A stretch of 64,000 nucleotides of DNA from Sycon ciliatum (Eukaryota > Porifera > Calcarea > Leucosolenida > Sycettidae): contig NC_088649.1 of NCBI RefSeq assembly GCF_964019385.1, positions 21,009,508 to 21,073,507 on the forward strand, given 5' to 3'. Shown here piece by piece: positions 61,317-64,000 of the stretch. Below the pieces are notes generated by a model. The model was not told the DNA's origin. It ran no database searches and saw only the letters and a program-made list of their open reading frames with translations. Positions within the stretch are counted from its first letter, which is position 1, and the number at the start of each line of letters is the position of its first letter. Made by a program: the position numbers and the translations under genes.

Positions 61317-61916
61317 CCCTTTACCGTTTTAGGTATTTGTACAGCAAAAACCGACCATCATTGTTCATGCCATAACTTTTTTTTATTTTTCACTTTTATT
61401 ATGTGCAACATGGGATGATTCTGAAAGTAAAAACTCTCAGGAACCTGAAGCAATAACTTTCAGGTCCAAAAGATGAACCGAAATGACAATTTCCGGCACT
61501 TGAAATTTTGGCTCATTGCCGATCTGGCAAAATTCTGCTAGATGCCAAGTAATTGGGGTCTGTAGACCAGTATATATGCATATAGAACATGGCAAACACA
61601 TTTACAAGTGCACTGTAAACAATGCAACACGGCCAGCCCAAAAGCATACCTCAACCAGCATGGAAATCGTAGAAGCAGTTGAGGCCTTCAATGTTCAAAT
61701 TGCGGCCGCAGGTGGCCCACTTGACCTGGCACTTCCTCTCCACCTTCTCACGTAGGTAGCAGAGGAAGCAGTTCCTTCTGGCTCCAGGGGTAGGGATGGG
61801 AAGATGAGAGCCCACAGGCACCTCTGCAGGTTTGCCAGTGTTCCTGTACACTGGAACTGGTGCGTTCTCCTCGATGCCGCCCCGCCGCCGAATCAGGCGT
61901 ACCGGAACTCTTCGTG
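61317..61916 (-). mobile_element. piggyBac element, 3' part only
   Basis: Starts CCCTTTACCGTTTTAGG directly after TTAA (61313-61316). Block A has the uninterrupted AGTTTAAACAAG at 35101-35112, an empty site. The other end lies beyond a TR1 insertion at 61917 and is not in the window. Confidence 0.8.
61651..61916 (-). pseudogene. piggyBac transposase C-terminus
   Basis: The minus frame reads RVPVRLIRRRGGIEENAPV, HLPIPTPGARRNCFLCYLR and CQVKWATCGRNLNIEGLNC, then FYDFHAG and stop. The CxxC...CxxC...C pattern is the Cys-rich DNA-binding tail typical of piggyBac transposases. The 5' part of the gene is separated by TR1; the frame runs into TR1 sequence. The position just inside the element end, in the right orientation, agrees with a piggyBac gene. 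Confidence 0.8.
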
Positions 61917-62298
61917 TGTTGTGAAACCACAAGTTCTCGAGAGTCAAAGGCCTTCTCGCTTGTGACATTGTGTTCGTGTCAATGCAGTTGTATCCCAACT
62001 CCGCCGTACCGCTGATGATTACGACGTAGTATACGCTACAGGCGCTATGTGCGGTTTGCTGTGTGCGCTGTAGTTGTATGTTATATGTGTATGCTTTCTC
62101 ATATACGCTGTCATTTTCATGCTATAACTACCTGGTGGTTTTAGTGTTAGTTATTCAGTTAGTTTCAGTTGTTCATTCATTGTTCATTGTTTAGTTAGTC
62201 GATGGAAGTGAAATATATTGTTGAGAATAAATAGTTGTCCTCGTGCCGTGTGGGGTCGTTCGTTCCTGATACTTTAGAGAACCAGAGGGTTCACAACA
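61917..62298 (+). repeat. TR1 LTR, first in array
   Basis: 382 bp, TGTTGTGAAACCAC to GGGTTCACAACA, inserted in the piggyBac transposase frame. Confidence 0.88.
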
Positions 62299-62329
62299 TT
62301 TGGCGACCACGCCAGGATACGAAGCGAGC

Positions 62330-63301
62330 ATGGCACAGGAACTATTGATCATTGAAGCCAGCTTTATCGCCAACGGAATTCGGTATGGATTTGAAGGCGA
62401 TAGGTTGAGAGAATACGTGGAGAAGAGGCTCCGACAGAGCGAGATGTTTGAAGAGCGCAGTGCTAGACGGCAAGAGTGTGCGCTCCGCACAGAGTTTAAC
62501 GAAAAGCTCAAGAAGATGGACGAGCGCATCGCCGTCAGTACATATTATGAGGAAGCAAAGCGAGATTTGCTTGCCTCGCCCAGAAGGACGCCGGACACGG
62601 CGTGTAAGACTTTGCTTACAGACAAGCAGCGGTCAGAAGAGTATTCGAAGCCAGTGGGAGGATCAGATCCAAGGCCCACTGGGTCGGTACAGTGCATGGC
62701 GACATCGGTCGGAGACGCTCAGAAGCAGCTGGAGTCTCGGCCGAACGAGTTGGAGGCGCAAGAGTTGGAGGCGCAAGAGTTGGAGGCGCAAGAGTTGGAG
62801 GCGCAAGAGTTGGAGGCGCAAGAGTTGGAGGCGCAAGAGTTGGAGGCGCAAGAGTTGGAGGCGCAAGAGTTGGAGGCGCAAGAGTTGGAGGCGCAAGACT
62901 TAGAGGCGCAAGACTTGGAAACGCAAGGCGTAGAAGCCGAGAAAATGAGAAGGGCGATACTACTGGTTAGCACGGAAGAAGTAAGCGGCGAGACTGTGTG
63001 GAACACAGAGATCCGATGTGTGTCCTCGGATTCCGCGCCCGCCCCGGGTCAAAGCAGTGTACCGGTGACCATGTCGTGTGTGACAGCCCACATCGTCGAG
63101 CTTTATGACATTATCGGTTGTGTGTTGTCTGGTCCAGCGTCTGCCCCATGTCGAAGTGGATCGGTGACAGTGTCGTGTGCGACAGTCCACAGCGGCAAGC
63201 TTCGCGATGTCGAGTTTTCTGAATTGGTGGGCATTAGTGATATTCTACCATGGCCACCACCGCAGCAGCAGATGACGCGTAGTAAGCCCCAAATCGTTTG
63301 A
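62330..63301 (+). CDS. TR1 protein, second copy (ELEAQ type)
   Basis: First ATG at 62330 (MAQELLIIEASFIANG); 323 residues. Same order as the protein at 8685-9719: charged helical N-terminus, about ten ELEAQ units then DLEAQ, and a tail with SVPVTMSCVTAHIVEL and SVTVSCATVHSGKL, PWPPPQQQMTRSKPQ. Uninterrupted although the repeat array differs from the first copy. No enzymatic motif. See that entry for alternatives. Confidence 0.7.
   Translation: MAQELLIIEASFIANGIRYGFEGDRLREYVEKRLRQSEMFEERSARRQECALRTEFNEKLKKMDERIAVSTYYEEAKRDLLASPRRTPDTACKTLLTDKQRSEEYSKPVGGSDPRPTGSVQCMATSVGDAQKQLESRPNELEAQELEAQELEAQELEAQELEAQELEAQELEAQELEAQELEAQELEAQDLEAQDLETQGVEAEKMRRAILLVSTEEVSGETVWNTEIRCVSSDSAPAPGQSSVPVTMSCVTAHIVELYDIIGCVLSGPASAPCRSGSVTVSCATVHSGKLRDVEFSELVGISDILPWPPPQQQMTRSKPQIV
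62746..62935 (+). repeat. 15-bp coding minisatellite in TR1, ELEAQ type
   Basis: Ten nearly identical units GAGTTGGAGGCGCAA followed by two GACTTGGA units. Uniformity suggests recent expansion. Compare the mixed DVEAQ/ELEAQ array at 9066-9306. Confidence 0.93.
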
Positions 63302-63347
63302 CTTGTGAGTTGGTGTACGGCGGTGAGAAGCCCTTTGGTGGGGAGAA

Positions 63348-63730
63348 TGTTGTGAAACGACAAGTTCTCGAGAGTGAAAGGCCTTCTCGCTTGTGACATT
63401 GTGTTCGTTTCAATGCAGCTGTATCCCAACTCCGCCGTACCGCTGATGTTTACGACGTGGCATACGCTACAGGCGCTATGTGCGGTTGGCTGTGTGCGCT
63501 GTAGTTGTATGTTGTATGTGTATGCTTTTCTCATATACGCTCTCATTTTCACGCTATAACTACCTGGTGGTTTTAGTGTTAGTTATTCAGTTAGTTTCAG
63601 TTGTTCATTCATTGTTCATTGTTTAGTTAGTCGATGGAAGTGAAATATATTGTTGAGAATAAATAGTTGTCCTCGTGCCGTGTGGGGTCGTTCGTTCCTG
63701 ATACTTTAGAGAACCAGAGGGTTCACAACA
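63348..63730 (+). repeat. TR1 LTR, second in array
   Basis: 383 bp, preceded by the purine tract TTTGGTGGGGAGAA and followed again by the primer-binding-like sequence. Confidence 0.88.
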
Positions 63731-63761
63731 TTTGGCGACCACGCCAGGATACGAAGCGAGC

Positions 63762-64000
63762 ATGGCACAGGAACTATTGATCATTGAAGCCAGCTTTATC
63801 GCCAACGGAATTCGGTATGGATTTGAAGGCGATAGTTTGAGGGAATACGTGGAGAAGAGGCTCCGACAGAGCGAGGAGTTTGAAGAGCGCAGTGCTAGAC
63901 GGCAAGAGTGTGCGCTCCGCGCAGAGTTTAACGAAAAGCTCAAGAAGATGGCCGAGCGCATCGCCGTCAGTACATATTATGAGGAAGCAAAGCGAGATTT
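63762..64000 (+). CDS. TR1 protein, third copy, partial at window end
   Basis: MAQELLIIEASFIANG at 63762, open to the end of the window. Differs from the second copy by a few residues (GDSLREYVEK, RQSEEFEERS, ALRAEFNEK). Confidence 0.7.
   Translation, partial: MAQELLIIEASFIANGIRYGFEGDSLREYVEKRLRQSEEFEERSARRQECALRAEFNEKLKKMAERIAVSTYYEEAKRD

Larger units (their letters stand above)
61917..64000 (+). mobile_element. TR1 tandem array, LTR-gene-LTR-gene
   Basis: LTRs at 61917-62298 and 63348-63730, each followed by TTTGGCGACCACGCC and the TR1 gene. The second gene runs off the window, so at least one further LTR must follow. LTR pairs that share LTRs arise by recombination between LTRs of neighbouring or circular copies. 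The two LTRs here differ at about a dozen places, more than in the 8265-10131 copy. Confidence 0.88.

Noticed and set aside
1-64000. CRISPR arrays, operons, bacterial-type promoters
   Set aside because: The tandem repeats lack unique spacers, and the whole content is of animal type.

Overview
The window is nuclear DNA of an animal and is dominated by nested mobile elements. Only fragments of ordinary host genes are visible. Supporting observations are spliceosomal-type exon borders, non-LTR retrotransposons, a BEL/Pao LTR retrotransposon that would be primed by initiator tRNA-Met, Tigger, piggyBac-like and Penelope-like elements, many MITEs, and tRNA-derived SINE-like repeats. The mix, and a TA-flanked MITE whose ends read CTGTATAGCAGG, make me think of a sponge or another early-branching marine invertebrate. 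The species is inference, not proof.

Host signal. Five separate 72-bp segments on the minus strand (15327, 33781, 35380, 41137, 60014) each encode one leucine-rich repeat of the form NQLxxLPxGLFxxT. Each is bounded by AG on one side and GTGAGT or GTAAGT on the other, with the same phase. They look like exons of a minus-strand LRR gene whose introns are filled with transposons. The region around 15-35 kb and the region around 41-61 kb are diverged copies of one another (a tandem segmental duplication). One copy often keeps the empty site of an element inserted in the other, so target-site duplications can be read directly.

Layout. 1-7.5 kb: an endonuclease-like retroelement fragment, two SINE-like repeats, 10-bp minisatellites, a 2.7-kb unit with 185-bp inverted ends carrying a TTAA-flanked MITE, and a TA-flanked MITE. 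7.5-12.4 kb: a repeat called here R1, split by a 4.1-kb transposon with a decayed transposase-like gene, itself split by a small LTR retrotransposon called here TR1. 12.8-14.3 kb: a decayed LINE and a Penelope-like 3' end. 15-19 kb: LRR exon, two TA-flanked elements and host-duplicated sequence. 19.5-30.5 kb: a second R1 split by a 6-kb Tigger (itself holding a Penelope-like foldback) and by LINE copies. 30.5-35.5 kb: Penelope-like fragments, LRR exons, MITEs. 37-39.2 kb: a perfect 884-bp palindrome and a second foldback. 41-44.4 kb: second copy of the host block. 44.4-50.3 kb: a TTAA-flanked element carrying a minus-strand LINE that is broken by a piggyBac-like element. 50.3-59.4 kb: a third R1 containing a nearly complete BEL/Pao element. 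59.4-61.3 kb: second copy of the host block. 61.3-64 kb: a truncated piggyBac element split by a tandem TR1 array running out of the window.

The most original items are R1 (long inverted ends, TTAA target, conserved reading frame inside the ends), TR1 (an LTR element whose only gene is an unrecognised protein with an expanding 5-residue repeat), the two adjacent palindromic insertions flanked by 14-bp direct repeats, and the LRR gene skeleton. No operon, CRISPR array, rRNA gene or intact tRNA gene was seen.
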